This document shows, one piece after another, positions 34,530 through 43,118 of a DNA stretch of 45,187 nt. Both the position numbers and the translations under genes were made by a program. The notes beneath the pieces are model-generated. The model saw nothing but the letters and a program-made list of their open reading frames with translations, was not told where the DNA came from and searched no databases. The stretch comes from Nitrospirota bacterium (GTDB lineage Bacteria; Nitrospirota; Thermodesulfovibrionia; Thermodesulfovibrionales; JdFR-88): the NCBI GenBank assembly GCA_021813405.1, contig JAKAKS010000012.1:1-45187 (forward strand). Reading direction: 5' to 3'. The first letter of the stretch is position 1. Every line of letters starts with the position of its first letter.

Positions 34530-34867
34530 GGAAACTATGGATAAATAAGAAATATAAATAGCAGCGCCAAAGGCCACACACAAACTGTCGCACCTTTTTT
34601 CTTTTTTTATTAATAACTTACAAGCATTTCATATCCTCACGGCTGGGCCGGAAATTGCCGCCATGGCCACCGGTTTGTGTGGAAAGCCATACCCTTTTTC
34701 AAGTGCAATGACTAAATTTTATAAATTAAAAATTTCTTATAGTTTTATTTGATTTGCATATAACTACACTGCGCGGCAACGGTATTCTTTGTTAAACCAA
34801 TCTCTTACCGGATTTCAGCCGCCAACTAACTGAATTTATAAGTAGTGTAGGTTTGCAGTTTATATCT

Positions 34868-34873
34868 TATAAT
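34868..34873 (+). promoter_or_regulatory. -10 box of the TIM-barrel gene, probable leaderless start
   Basis: TATAAT ends seven bases before the ATG at 34881, with no ribosome site, so transcription should start at or beside the start codon. Confidence 0.5.
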
Positions 34874-34880
34874 TGAAATC

Positions 34881-35678
34881 ATGCAGGTAGGCTACAGGAT
34901 AACCACCCCCGATGAGATACAGCTGCATCCCGCAGACCTGTTCCAGATATCCGTATATCACCGGGCGCCCATAAATAATCTTGAGCGCGTGATCTCATGC
35001 GCCTGCGCCTGCAACAAGGCCAGGAAACATTACGTCGTGCACCCGGTGAACTATTTTCTGCTAGACGAGGACGATGAAACATTTGAGGAACTTGTACAAA
35101 TAGCCAAATGGTCCGGCTCCGCCTTGCTGCTGCACGATGAAGTCATCTGGCAGACAACGCCCTCCGGGCTGAAAATGAAAAGGCTGGAGGACAGGCAGGC
35201 GCAGAAATTCCTGGCCCGGCTCGAAAAGCTTGAGAGTATCTGTAAGGTCAGCTTCGAAGACGCAGTGAACGTAAAAGACACCCCCTGGTTTTGGGAAACT
35301 TTTGCCAGTTCCGTGACCATAGACATAGGGCACCTGGAATCCGCAGGCATTAATTCCGTGGATTTCTTAAAATCACTTAAACCGGAAATCCTGGACAAGG
35401 TGGAATACTGCCATATGCACAGGAAGCATGAAATGCGTTACGGACTGGCGGACCATTGGCCTCTAGTGCCCGGCTGCCGGGAGCTTGACGCGCTTGAAAC
35501 CCTGCTTGAAAAAAAACCGGACCTGAAAGTGATACTGGAGCTTAACCCCGATGAGCTGGCATACAGCCTGCAAATGCTATTTGAATTGAAGGCCCGGTAC
35601 ACGCCTGAGGAGCAACCCCCTCAAGAACCAGCCCCGTTCGAGACCACATGCCAGAAAACAGGCTGGCCGAAAGAATAA
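34881..35678 (+). CDS. Putative TIM-barrel protein, sugar isomerase/AP endonuclease-like
   Basis: The 265-residue soluble protein has a TIM-barrel-like pattern. H-P-V-N-Y-F-L comes early, V-T-I-D-I-G-H-L-E-S near residue 144, Y-C-H-M-H-R-K-H near 176 and V-I-L-E-L-N near 220. The Asp-x-Gly-His and His-x-His residues could hold divalent metals, as in AP_endonuc_2/xylose-isomerase-like enzymes. I cannot name a substrate. There is no ribosome site, but TATAAT lies seven bases before the ATG. Its end overlaps the MidA-like methyltransferase gene by 31 bp, so both are one unit. Confidence 0.6.
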   Translation: MQVGYRITTPDEIQLHPADLFQISVYHRAPINNLERVISCACACNKARKHYVVHPVNYFLLDEDDETFEELVQIAKWSGSALLLHDEVIWQTTPSGLKMKRLEDRQAQKFLARLEKLESICKVSFEDAVNVKDTPWFWETFASSVTIDIGHLESAGINSVDFLKSLKPEILDKVEYCHMHRKHEMRYGLADHWPLVPGCRELDALETLLEKKPDLKVILELNPDELAYSLQMLFELKARYTPEEQPPQEPAPFETTCQKTGWPKE

Positions 35679-36781
35679 GGCAGCGAATAAAAAAAGAAGG
35701 GCCGGTCCCGTTCTCCGAGTTCATGAGAATGGCCCTGTATGAGCCTCAGCTGGGCTATTACACCTCGGCAGACACCGAAATCGGTAAAAGCGGCGACTTC
35801 TACACAAGCCCACATCTGCATCCCGCTTTTGGCTGGATGATTGCCAGAACAATTGAGGAGATGTGGGGAAAGTCCGGCAGGCCGGATTTTTTTGCCATTA
35901 TAGAACAGGGGCCGGGCAAAGGCCTTATGGCAAAAGACATACTGGACTGGATCAGGGAAAATTCGCCCGCATTTTATGATGCGTTGAATTACAAGCTGGT
36001 TGAGATGAACCCCGCGATGAATGAAATCCAGCAGGACCTTTTGCGCGAACATCATGGGAAAATAGAGTGGCACGAGGACATTTCCCGCATACAGGCCGGC
36101 ATCGGAGTGCTGCTTGCAAATGAGCTTATAGATGCATTCCCCGTGCATCTTATCCAGATAAACGGGCAACCCCTGGAGGTCTTTGTAACCCTGGACAATG
36201 GCAGATTTACAGAAACACTCGCCCCGCCCTCATGGCCGGCAATTAATGAATACCTGGCGGATTTTTTAACGGACACGGACGAGATTGGGCCCGGTTACCG
36301 GACGGAAGTAAACCTGGACATGAAAAGGTGGCTTTTGCAGGCATCCAGGATTTTTGAGCAGGGATTCGTGCTGGTTATAGATTACGGATGGACTGCGCGG
36401 CAGTATCTGAGCCCGGAAAGAAACAGGGGCACCCTTATGTGTTATTACAAACATCAGGCTTTGGAGGACCCATATATTCACGTTGGAGAGCAGGACATAA
36501 CGGCGCACGTGAATTTCTCCGCGTTGAAAAAATGGGCTGCGGCAGCCGGGCTTGAATGCATCGGGTACTGCGAGCAGGGTACGTTCCTGGTTGCCGCCGG
36601 AATAGAAAAGGTGATTACCGGACTTCCCGTGGCAGAGCTAGCAAAGATAAAGGGGCTGATACTTCCGGGCACGATGGGTGAAACACACAAGGTTATGGCG
36701 CTTTACAAAAAAGGCCCTTCCGAACAAGCCACCCCGGAGCTTGCCGGGTTTTCGCTCAGAAACCGGGCAGGTACTCTTTAA
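35648..36781 (+). CDS. SAM-dependent methyltransferase, MidA/NDUFAF7-like
   Basis: The 377-residue protein matches the family of mitochondrial NDUFAF7/MidA, which methylates an arginine in a respiratory complex I subunit. Family segments are P-F-S-E-F-M-R-M-A-L-Y-E-P-Q-L-G-Y-Y near residue 19, G-D-F-Y-T-S-P-H-L-H-P-A-F-G near 51, E-Q-G-P-G-K-G-L-M-A-K-D-I-L (SAM loop) near 86, L-L-A-N-E-L-I-D-A-F-P-V near 155 and V-I-D-Y-G-W near 242. The substrate in bacteria is unproven. It overlaps the upstream TIM-barrel gene and converges with the epimerase gene, overlapping it by 26 bp. Confidence 0.85.
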   Translation: MPENRLAERIRQRIKKEGPVPFSEFMRMALYEPQLGYYTSADTEIGKSGDFYTSPHLHPAFGWMIARTIEEMWGKSGRPDFFAIIEQGPGKGLMAKDILDWIRENSPAFYDALNYKLVEMNPAMNEIQQDLLREHHGKIEWHEDISRIQAGIGVLLANELIDAFPVHLIQINGQPLEVFVTLDNGRFTETLAPPSWPAINEYLADFLTDTDEIGPGYRTEVNLDMKRWLLQASRIFEQGFVLVIDYGWTARQYLSPERNRGTLMCYYKHQALEDPYIHVGEQDITAHVNFSALKKWAAAAGLECIGYCEQGTFLVAAGIEKVITGLPVAELAKIKGLILPGTMGETHKVMALYKKGPSEQATPELAGFSLRNRAGTL

Positions 36782-37520
36782 GCCTACTCAGGGCAAGCAG
36801 GGCGTCCTGCTTGTTATGGGCCTCGATGGTATAGATTACGCCCCTGCTTCCCTTCATGGCGTCAAAAAGCAGTCCGAACGGGAAACTGCCCTCTCCTATG
36901 GGGCGGTGCTGGTCCGCGCTGCCGTCATTATCATGGATATGGAGCTCGATTATATGGTCCTTTAGCACATCCAGCCAGGTCCCTATTTTGCTTTTTGAAA
37001 ACATATTGAAGTGGCCTGTATCAAAGCAGATGCCACAATCCGGAGAGCCAATCTCTTTCATTAGCATCACAAGGTTATCGGGCGAATCCTCGAATATGTT
37101 TTCCACGGCCACGCGGATGCCCGCCTTCCGGGTTTGCCCCAATATCTCATTCCAGGTAAGCAATGACTGCCTTAACCATATCTCCGGCTTAAGCCCGTAT
37201 TTCCATTTTTCGTACCCGGAATGAAAGACGATGCAGCGGGCCCCAAGCGCGCCGGCCATCTCCACTGCCTTTTCAAAACGCCCGATTGTAACGGCGCGCA
37301 CCCTTGCGTCAACCGCCCCGGGCGAAAGGTCCATGAACGGGGCATGCACGCTAATCTCCGGGCTAACAGACAAAGCATCTCTGGCGGCCTCAAGCCAGCC
37401 TGGGGCAAGATCGTCCATGTCGGCAGCGGTTATGAAAACCTCAACCGCCAGCCCGTGCTTGCGGACAGTGCCGGCGAATTCGCCAAGCCTGCCAAACGGG
37501 ATGTGGACGTGCGGGATCAA
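36756..37520 (-). CDS. Sugar phosphate isomerase/epimerase-type TIM barrel
   Basis: The protein (254 residues from the TTG at 37518-37520) is an AP_endonuc_2-type TIM barrel. V-E-V-F-I-T is an early strand; [24 protein letters not shown] and H-I-H-D-N-D-G follow. Each supplies metal or substrate ligands in xylose-isomerase-like enzymes. [10 protein letters not shown] is the family's late motif. The TTG overlaps the stop of the FmdB gene as TTGA, which favours it over an ATG 10 codons upstream inside that gene. Substrate is unknown. Confidence 0.8.
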   Translation of the reverse strand: MIPHVHIPFGRLGEFAGTVRKHGLAVEVFITAADMDDLAPGWLEAARDALSVSPEISVHAPFMDLSPGAVDARVRAVTIGRFEKAVEMAGALGARCIVFHSGYEKWKYGLKPEIWLRQSLLTWNEILGQTRKAGIRVAVENIFEDSPDNLVMLMKEIGSPDCGICFDTGHFNMFSKSKIGTWLDVLKDHIIELHIHDNDGSADQHRPIGEGSFPFGLLFDAMKGSRGVIYTIEAHNKQDALLALSRLKEYLPGF

Positions 37521-37822
37521 CCTGCGGACTTGGTTTCTTTTTTGGCGCAACCGGTGCAGGACGAGCTATCGGCCTGGCCGCCGCCTGATGTGGTCTCTTT
37601 GGAGGCTGAAGGCTTTTTGGGCGAAGCCCCCGTGGGTTTGTCCTTGCGGGCGAAATCGGTGGCATACCAGCCCGTCCCTTTCAGAACAAATGAAGTGTTT
37701 GAAAGGAGCTTTTTTAGTTTTCCGCCGCACGCATTGCAGCGCTCCAGCGGGGCGTCGCTGAACTTCTGTAGTGCCTCCGTTTTCTGGCCGCATGACGTGC
37801 ATTGATACTCATATATGGGCAT
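37517..37822 (-). CDS. FmdB-family zinc ribbon protein
   Basis: The 101-residue protein starts with [12 protein letters not shown] and has a second C-N-A-C-G-G pair, forming a zinc ribbon, followed by [13 protein letters not shown], the full FmdB/CxxC_CXXC_SSSS signature. A low-complexity Lys/Ser/Pro linker leads to a final C-T-G-C-A-K-K. The family is suspected to be regulatory but has no proven role. It is translationally coupled to the TIM-barrel gene. Confidence 0.9.
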   Translation of the reverse strand: MPIYEYQCTSCGQKTEALQKFSDAPLERCNACGGKLKKLLSNTSFVLKGTGWYATDFARKDKPTGASPKKPSASKETTSGGGQADSSSCTGCAKKETKSAG

Positions 37823-37907
37823 TTTCGCTGAAAATTCCTTTCGATAAATATATCTTCAATAATATAGCTCTGCAAAACTTCGCCAGTCAAATTGTAACGA
37901 GGGTGAT

Positions 37908-37930
37908 GGGGGCGGGCCAGGCCCGCCCCC
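37908..37930 (-). terminator. Strong hairpin after the first amt gene
   Basis: GGGGGCGGGC and GCCCGCCCCC form a perfect ten-pair stem around CAG, 13 bp past the amt stop. It lacks a T-run. It probably ends or stabilises the amt transcript. Confidence 0.6.
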
Positions 37931-37942
37931 GTGCGGAACTTT

Positions 37943-39256
37943 CTAGAGGTAATAGCCTGCTTCACCGTGCTGGCTTAAATCCAGCCCGGTCTCTTCATGC
38001 TCGTCATCTACCCTGAGGCCAATGGCGAAATCAGTTATCTTCAGAAGCACAAGGCTTGCAATAAACGAGTAGCCCGCAACCAGCAAGACGGCCAGAACCT
38101 GAATTTCAAGCTGCTTCAGGTTTCCTGACAGAAGGCCGTTGGCCCCGGCGGGGTTCACAAGCATGGTGGCAAAAATGCCGACGCATATGGTACCCAGAAT
38201 GCCTCCTACGCCATGCACGCCAAAGGCGTCCAGCGCATCGTCATAACGGAGCACCACTTTCATATTCAGGGCCGTATAGCAGAACGCGCCCGCAAGCACG
38301 CCAATTGCCAGGGCTGACATCGGGCTTACAAAGCCCGCTGCCGGAGTGATTGTTGCCAGCCCGGCGATAGAACCGGTAACCGCACCGAACACGGTAGGTT
38401 TACCCCTGTGCTTCCATTCTATAAATACCCAGGTAAGCGTTGCCGACACCGCGGCTATGTGCGTAGTTACAAACGCAATGGTGCTGAGCGGCCCCGAAGA
38501 TAGGGCGCTTCCGGCATTGAACCCGAACCACCCGAACCAGAGCAGGCCTGCGCCTATAACGGTCATGGGCAGGTTGTGAGGGGGCATCGGCTCGTCAAGA
38601 AAGCCCTTGCGCTTGCCTATGTACAACGCCGCAGCCAGGGCCGACAGCCCGCTTGTGGCATGCACCACTATGCCGCCCGCGAAATCCAGCACGCCCATTT
38701 TCTTAAGCCAGCCTCCCGTGCCCCATACCCAGTGGGCAACAGGGTCGTACACCAGTGTGGTCCATAGGAGTGTAAATACAATAAACGTGGAGAACTTCAT
38801 CCTCTCGGCAAAGGCCCCGCTTATCAGTGCCGGGGTGATAACTGCAAACATGGCCTGGTAGATCATGAACGCAAGGTGCGGTACTGTGGCTGCGTAGGCC
38901 GGGTTGGGGGCAAGCCCCACATTATTCAGGAAGGCCCAGTCAAGATTGCCTATTATGCCTTTAAAATCCGGGCCAAACGCCAACGAATAGCCGATGATTA
39001 TCCATTGCAGGCTTACGATGGCTATTGCGGAAAAGCTGTGCATCAGGGTGCTTAGCACATTCTTCCTGCGCACCATTCCTCCGTAGAATAACGCGAGCCC
39101 GGGCGTCATCAGCATAACAAGCGCGGTGGATATCAGTATCCATGCCGTGTCGCCTGTGTCTACGTGCCCTGTTGTCTGCGCCAGGGCCGGAGATGCCGAA
39201 AGCATAACAGCCCAAAACAAACCTAACCCAGGAAAAACCAATTGCCACTTCTTCAT
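37943..39256 (-). CDS. amt: Ammonium transporter (Amt/AmtB), distal copy
   Basis: The 437-residue protein conducts ammonium across the inner membrane as a trimer. A signal peptide (ending A-S-P-A-L-A) is followed by the Amt start D-T-G-D-T-A-W-I-L-I-S-T-A-L-V, M-T-P-G-L-A-L-F-Y-G-G-M-V-R-R-K-N and eleven helices. The twin pore histidines are in V-V-H-A-T-S-G-L-S-A-L and F-G-V-H-G-V-G-G. The C-terminal tail (E-E-T-G-L-D-L-S-Q-H-G-E-A-G-Y) is the PII-binding type. AAGGAG precedes the ATG. Its own 212-bp upstream region contains repeated CAAAAATG sites, so it has separate control from the glnK-amt pair. Confidence 0.96.
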   Translation of the reverse strand: MKKWQLVFPGLGLFWAVMLSASPALAQTTGHVDTGDTAWILISTALVMLMTPGLALFYGGMVRRKNVLSTLMHSFSAIAIVSLQWIIIGYSLAFGPDFKGIIGNLDWAFLNNVGLAPNPAYAATVPHLAFMIYQAMFAVITPALISGAFAERMKFSTFIVFTLLWTTLVYDPVAHWVWGTGGWLKKMGVLDFAGGIVVHATSGLSALAAALYIGKRKGFLDEPMPPHNLPMTVIGAGLLWFGWFGFNAGSALSSGPLSTIAFVTTHIAAVSATLTWVFIEWKHRGKPTVFGAVTGSIAGLATITPAAGFVSPMSALAIGVLAGAFCYTALNMKVVLRYDDALDAFGVHGVGGILGTICVGIFATMLVNPAGANGLLSGNLKQLEIQVLAVLLVAGYSFIASLVLLKITDFAIGLRVDDEHEETGLDLSQHGEAGYYL

Positions 39257-39314
39257 TAAGTACGCTCCTTCCCCTGCGAAAATATTTCTAGGGAAAGGGC
39301 ACTCAATTTATATG

Positions 39315-39406
39315 CCAAAAATGTAAACCTTTTAAAAACAATGGCTTACACGGGTAGCAAATGGACAAAAATGTATACTTATGACATTTTTGTCCAACAA
39401 AAATGT
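39315..39406. promoter_or_regulatory. Cluster of CAAAAATG operator-like sites upstream of the distal amt
   Basis: GGACAAAAATGT (39363-39374) and ACATTTTTGTCC (39384-39395) form a perfect 12-bp inverted repeat with 9 bp between. A further ACAAAAATGT follows at 39397-39406 and CCAAAAATGT at 39315-39324. The same core recurs upstream of glnK (41288-41316). On the minus strand TGGCAT-ataaa-TTGA (39316-39301) resembles a sigma54 promoter but lacks the final C. Confidence 0.65.
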
Positions 39407-39424
39407 CATATATTCTTAACTCGA

Positions 39425-39447
39425 GGGAGCGGATTTAAACCGCTCCC
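39425..39447 (-). terminator. Hairpin after the second amt gene
   Basis: GGGAGCGG and CCGCTCCC pair perfectly around ATTTAAA, 21 bp past the stop of the upstream amt gene. No strong T-run follows on the minus strand. Confidence 0.6.
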
Positions 39448-39468
39448 CTTATATTTCACGGCACGGTC

Positions 39469-40851
39469 TTAGAAGTGGTAGCCTCTTTCTCCGTGCTGGC
39501 TTAAATCAAGCCCAATTTCCTCGTCATCCTGCTTAACCCGGAGGCCGATGGTCCAGTCCACCAACTTGAACAGGATAAGGGAAACGACAAAGGAATAGAT
39601 TATTGTTGAAATGACGGCTATGAACTGCACCTTGACCTGTGCCGGGTTGCCATGGAACAATCCATTTGCGCCGCCTGAGTTCATGGCAGTCCATGCGAAA
39701 AGCCCTGTTGCCATTGCGCCCCAGACCCCCCCTACGCCGTGCACGCCCACAACATCCAGGGCATCATCATAGCCAAATAAAGGTTTCAGGTTAACTGCCA
39801 CATAACAAACAATGCCAGCGATTGCCCCTATGATTATGGACGCCATCGGGGAAACAAAACCCGCAGCCGGTGTAATGGCAACCAGTCCCGCTACCGCGCC
39901 GCTGGCAGCGCCAAGCGCCGTGGGTTTCTTCCTGTAGATATATTCAGCCAACGACCAGCTAAGCGCCGCTGCTGCGGTTGCCGTATTGGTGGTAACAAAT
40001 GCCACCGAGGCCAGCCCGCCGGATGTAAGCGCGCTTCCGGCATTGAACCCGAACCACCCGAACCAGAGGATAGCCGCCCCCAAAATGGTAAGCGGCAGGT
40101 TGTGGGGCGGCATCTCTTCTCTCATATAACCTTTTCTGCGCCCGATGAGCAGCGCTGCGGCCAGCGCGGCCACGGCTGAATTTATATGAACAACAGTACC
40201 CCCTGCGAAGTCCAGCGCGCCTTTTTTGGCTATCCAGCCGCCTCCCCATACCCAGTGGGCTACGGGAGAGTAGACAAAAGTGGCCCAGAGGACTGTAAAG
40301 GCCACCACCGCCGAAAATTTGATTCTCTCGGCAAATGCCCCGGTTATCAAGGCCGGGGTGATTGCGGCAAACATCCCCTGATACATCATGTAAAGAAGGG
40401 CCGGAATGGTCGGCGCATAGGGCGATGGGGTCTGCCCGACGCCTTTAAGGCCGAAAAAGTCCAGCCCGCCTATAAAACCGCCATGGTCCGGGCCAAACGC
40501 AAGGGTATACCCCCATAGCACCCATGTGATACTCACAATGCACAGGATAATAAAGCTGTGCATTACCGTGCCAAGTACGTTTTTACGCCTCACCATGCCG
40601 CCGTAAAAAAAGGCAAGCCCAGGAGTCATGAACATGACAAGCGCAGTGGATATAAGCATCCACGCCGTGTCGCCCGAATCCACCCTGGATGCTGGCTGCG
40701 TCTGAACGGACGCAGGAGCTGCAGGCTGTGTGGACTGGACCGCCGGAGCAGTGGCGGGCTGGCCCGCGGATTCATCTGCCATGGCAAACGACAGCAGAGA
40801 TAATGAAAAGATTAGCGAGGTCAAAAACACTACCGGTAAAAACTTCCTCAT
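39469..40851 (-). CDS. amt: Ammonium transporter (Amt/AmtB), glnK-proximal copy
   Basis: The protein (460 residues from the ATG at 40849-40851) is a second Amt paralogue with the same core: D-S-G-D-T-A-W-M-L-I-S-T-A-L-V, M-T-P-G-L-A-F-F-Y-G-G-M-V-R-R-K-N, pore histidines in V-V-H-I-N-S-A-V-A-A-L and V-G-V-H-G-V-G-G-V-W-G, and a tail E-E-I-G-L-D-L-S-Q-H-G-E-R-G-Y. Before the core there is a signal peptide and a spacer rich in Ala, Pro, Gln and Thr (about residues 25-55), absent from the other copy. The start overlaps the glnK stop as ATGA, the classical glnK-amtB coupling. A longer start, 14 codons upstream, would lie inside glnK. Confidence 0.96.
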   Translation of the reverse strand: MRKFLPVVFLTSLIFSLSLLSFAMADESAGQPATAPAVQSTQPAAPASVQTQPASRVDSGDTAWMLISTALVMFMTPGLAFFYGGMVRRKNVLGTVMHSFIILCIVSITWVLWGYTLAFGPDHGGFIGGLDFFGLKGVGQTPSPYAPTIPALLYMMYQGMFAAITPALITGAFAERIKFSAVVAFTVLWATFVYSPVAHWVWGGGWIAKKGALDFAGGTVVHINSAVAALAAALLIGRRKGYMREEMPPHNLPLTILGAAILWFGWFGFNAGSALTSGGLASVAFVTTNTATAAAALSWSLAEYIYRKKPTALGAASGAVAGLVAITPAAGFVSPMASIIIGAIAGIVCYVAVNLKPLFGYDDALDVVGVHGVGGVWGAMATGLFAWTAMNSGGANGLFHGNPAQVKVQFIAVISTIIYSFVVSLILFKLVDWTIGLRVKQDDEEIGLDLSQHGERGYHF

Positions 40852-41186
40852 AAAGCGCCTTCTCCTTTTTCTCCTGTTCTGATCCTTATGCATTCTTTTA
40901 GGTCATATACAAATATTTTCCCGTCCCCAACCTCCCCGGTCCGCGCAGCGTCCTGGATGGCCTGAAGCACGGCATCAAGCTTGTCATCTGAAATTGCAGT
41001 CTCTATCTTCACTTTGGGCATGAATCTCACATCGTATTGCATGCCGCGGTATACTTCCTTGAAACCTTTTTGCCTGCCGAATCCGCGCACGTCCGCCACG
41101 GTCATTCCCTGAACGCCAAGGTCCGTAAGCGCCTTACGAACGGCATCAAACCTGGTGTGCTGTACAAGCGCCGTTACCATCTTCAT
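40848..41186 (-). CDS. glnK: Nitrogen regulatory protein PII (GlnK/GlnB)
   Basis: The 112-residue protein from the ATG at 41184-41186 is canonical PII. The first strand is M-V-T-A-L-V-Q, and G-V-Q-G-M-T-V-A-D-V-R-G-F-G-R-Q-K-G leads into the T loop. Y-R-G-M-Q-Y51 places the uridylylation tyrosine exactly at residue 51. The B and C loops (T-G-E-V-G-D-G-K-I-F, R-I-R-T-G-E) bind ATP and 2-oxoglutarate. PII blocks Amt channels when nitrogen is plentiful. I rejected a start 15 codons earlier because only this one gives standard numbering, with GGAGGA upstream. It opens the glnK-amt operon. Confidence 0.96.
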   Translation of the reverse strand: MKMVTALVQHTRFDAVRKALTDLGVQGMTVADVRGFGRQKGFKEVYRGMQYDVRFMPKVKIETAISDDKLDAVLQAIQDAARTGEVGDGKIFVYDLKECIRIRTGEKGEGAL

Positions 41187-41226
41187 CCAGCAAGGTCCTC
41201 CTGAAAGAATGTTTAAATTGTTTACA

Positions 41227-41242
41227 TGCAAATTCCAGGCCT
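41227..41242 (-). promoter_or_regulatory. Candidate sigma54 promoter of glnK
   Basis: On the minus strand the essential GG and GC lie ten bases apart in aGGCctGgaatTTGCA, close to the consensus TGGCAC-N5-TTGCA. Transcription would begin near 41217, about 30 nt before the glnK ATG, which has GGAGGA upstream. Sigma54 control is usual for glnK-amtB. Confidence 0.55.
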
Positions 41243-41287
41243 CGTCTTTTATTAATTAAATCAACATATTACCTTAAGAGCTGCTGT

Positions 41288-41316
41288 ACATTTTTGTTGC
41301 CTGTTCACAAAAATGG
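41288..41316. promoter_or_regulatory. CAAAAATG inverted sites upstream of glnK
   Basis: ACATTTTTGT (41288-41297) and ACAAAAATGG (41307-41316) are inverted with 9 bp between, the same core and spacing as the sites before the distal amt gene but in the opposite arrangement. They lie about 60-90 bp upstream of the candidate sigma54 promoter, a usual distance for an activator. Confidence 0.6.
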
Positions 41317-41383
41317 CAAACACTTTTGTATTGCAGGCCGGGTGGCCGCAAGTATTACGTGCATTGGGACGATATGATACACT

Positions 41384-41389
41384 TATATT
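41384..41389 (+). promoter_or_regulatory. -10 box of the histidine kinase gene, probable leaderless start
   Basis: TATATT ends six bases before the ATG at 41396, and there is no ribosome site. The -35 region is poor. Confidence 0.4.
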
Positions 41390-41395
41390 GAGTAT

Positions 41396-43054
41396 ATGGG
41401 CGCTGACAAGCAAGGAAAAATTCTCGATAAAGAGATAGAGATCGAAAAGCTAAAGGATGTTTACCAGCGGCTCCTGGAGGCCGCCCCTGATGCGATGATC
41501 ATCGTGGACATACGGGGCAAAATTCTTCTGGCAAACGTCCAGACCGAGAAGCTCTTCGGCTATTCGCGGGCCGAACTGGTTGGCAAGGATCTGCACATGT
41601 TGATCCCTGAACGGGTGCGGAAAGAGCACAGGGGCAATATTAAATTTTTCTTTTCAAACCCGCAGACGCGCCCCATGGGTACGGGGCTTAAGTTGTTTGC
41701 CGTAAAAAAAGACGGCTCCGAATTCAGGGCTGATATAAGCCTGGCCCCTTTGCAGATAGACAGCGATATCATAGTTACGGCAGCAATAAGGGACATCACC
41801 TCCCGGATGCAGGCGGAAGAGCAGATAAAGCTGGATTACGAAATACAAAGAGTAACCAGCGCCATACTCAAGATAGCCCTTGAACCGGCATCATTGGACG
41901 AACAATTGGGGCACATCCTGGATTTGATTCTCTCCATTCCAGAGCCTTCCGCCCAGACAAAGGGGCTGGTTTACATCGCCGACGAAGCCTCGGGCAAACT
42001 GGTGCTGAGGTCTTATCGCGGATTCCCGCAGGCTGAAGCAGCCAAAGAGGATCAATCGATAACCCAGGGAATCCCGCTTTCCCCTGATGTAAGCTGCGAT
42101 GTTACCCGCACGGGCAGCCCCGACGCTCCGTATGAGATCATGTGCAAACGGATATCCGGCAACCACTTCATCCATTACTGCATACCCATATGCGAGGACA
42201 ACAAGACGCTTGGCATGATAAGCATTTTTTCCCGCAAGTGGCCCATGCCCGAGCCCTATGAGGAACTGTTTTTCCGCGCCGTTGCCCACACGCTTGCCAT
42301 AGTGGTAAAGCATGTACGAATGGAAGCCGAGAGACAAAGCCTCCTGGAACAGCTCTCAAAATCCGAAAGGCTGGCCGAGCTTGGCAGGATTTCAGCCAGC
42401 GTTGCACACGAGATCAGGAACCCGCTTACCGTTGTCGGCGGGTTTGCGCGCCTGCTTCAAAAACGCACGGCGGACCATAGTGAACGGGAGTACGCAAATT
42501 TTATCGTCTCCGAGGTGGGCCGTCTTGAAATCATTTTAAAGGACATCCTCTCTTTTTCCAGGACCATAACCCTACGCCTTACAGATCGTAAAATCCATGA
42601 GGAGCTGGATGATATTATTAAAATATATGCCGACCGGCTTCAGCAGCCGCCCGTTTCCATAGATCGGAAATACGACTACACCGATGATGTTTCCATAGAT
42701 GTTGGCCGGATGCGCGAGGTAGTCATGAACGTTATTTCAAACGCGCTCGATTCTATGCCCGGAGGCGGCACGCTGACGATAGCCACCGGACTGGAAAATT
42801 TAAAAGGCGACTCTTACGCAACAGTCCGGATCAGCGACACGGGCGAAGGCATTCCGGCAGACAAGCTGGACAAGGTTTTCGAACCTTTCTACACAACAAA
42901 GATCGCTAAAAAGGGAATAGGGCTGGGCCTGTCGATAAGCAAAAAAATCATGGAGGACCATGGCGGCTTTATAACCGTCAAAAGCGCCCCCCAGAAAGGC
43001 TCCACTTTTACGCTCTATTTCCCCAAAAAACAAAAGACCGCTGAAAATAAATAG
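41396..43054 (+). CDS. PAS-GAF sensor histidine kinase, NtrB-like
   Basis: The 552-residue protein has no membrane helix, so it senses a cytoplasmic signal. A PAS domain spans about 22-140 (A-A-P-D-A-M-I-I-V-D near 29, then N-V-Q-T-E-K-L-F-G-Y). A GAF-like domain spans about 150-310. The HisKA dimerisation domain contains S-V-A-H338-E-I-R-N-P-L, where His338 is phosphorylated. The ATPase domain has N-V-I-S-N-A-L-D-S-M (N box), D-T-G-E-G-I-P (G1) and G-I-G-L-G-L-S-I-S-K (G2). It is divergent from glnK-amt, so a nitrogen role is possible, but no response regulator follows. The gene lacks a ribosome site; TATATT lies six bases upstream. Confidence 0.88.
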   Translation: MGADKQGKILDKEIEIEKLKDVYQRLLEAAPDAMIIVDIRGKILLANVQTEKLFGYSRAELVGKDLHMLIPERVRKEHRGNIKFFFSNPQTRPMGTGLKLFAVKKDGSEFRADISLAPLQIDSDIIVTAAIRDITSRMQAEEQIKLDYEIQRVTSAILKIALEPASLDEQLGHILDLILSIPEPSAQTKGLVYIADEASGKLVLRSYRGFPQAEAAKEDQSITQGIPLSPDVSCDVTRTGSPDAPYEIMCKRISGNHFIHYCIPICEDNKTLGMISIFSRKWPMPEPYEELFFRAVAHTLAIVVKHVRMEAERQSLLEQLSKSERLAELGRISASVAHEIRNPLTVVGGFARLLQKRTADHSEREYANFIVSEVGRLEIILKDILSFSRTITLRLTDRKIHEELDDIIKIYADRLQQPPVSIDRKYDYTDDVSIDVGRMREVVMNVISNALDSMPGGGTLTIATGLENLKGDSYATVRISDTGEGIPADKLDKVFEPFYTTKIAKKGIGLGLSISKKIMEDHGGFITVKSAPQKGSTFTLYFPKKQKTAENK

Positions 43055-43081
43055 AACTTGTCTCAATTCGTATGCCGCAAT

Positions 43082-43111
43082 TTGACAACCCCGGCCCTCA
43101 TTACTTATCCT
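43082..43111 (+). promoter_or_regulatory. Promoter of the first TPR membrane gene, leaderless
   Basis: TTGACA (43082-43087), an 18-bp spacer and TATCCT (43106-43111) are followed by GAGATTT and then the ATG. The first transcribed base is thus at or next to the start codon. The same layout precedes the paralogue at 44951. Confidence 0.75.
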
Positions 43112-43118
43112 GAGATTT

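Larger units (their letters stand above)
34446..34880. other. AT-rich divergent intergenic region
   Basis: These 435 bp separate atpF' and the next plus-strand gene. They hold the atp promoter (34502-34529) and a TATAAT near the right end. A loose inverted pair (CACACAAAC near 34579 and GTTTGTGTG near 34670) is the only other structure seen. There is no gene or RNA gene. Confidence 0.6.

Noticed and set aside
39301-39316. Firm sigma54 promoter for the distal amt
   Set aside because: The -24 half is good, but the -12 half reads TTGA instead of TTGC, so it is mentioned only as a weak candidate.
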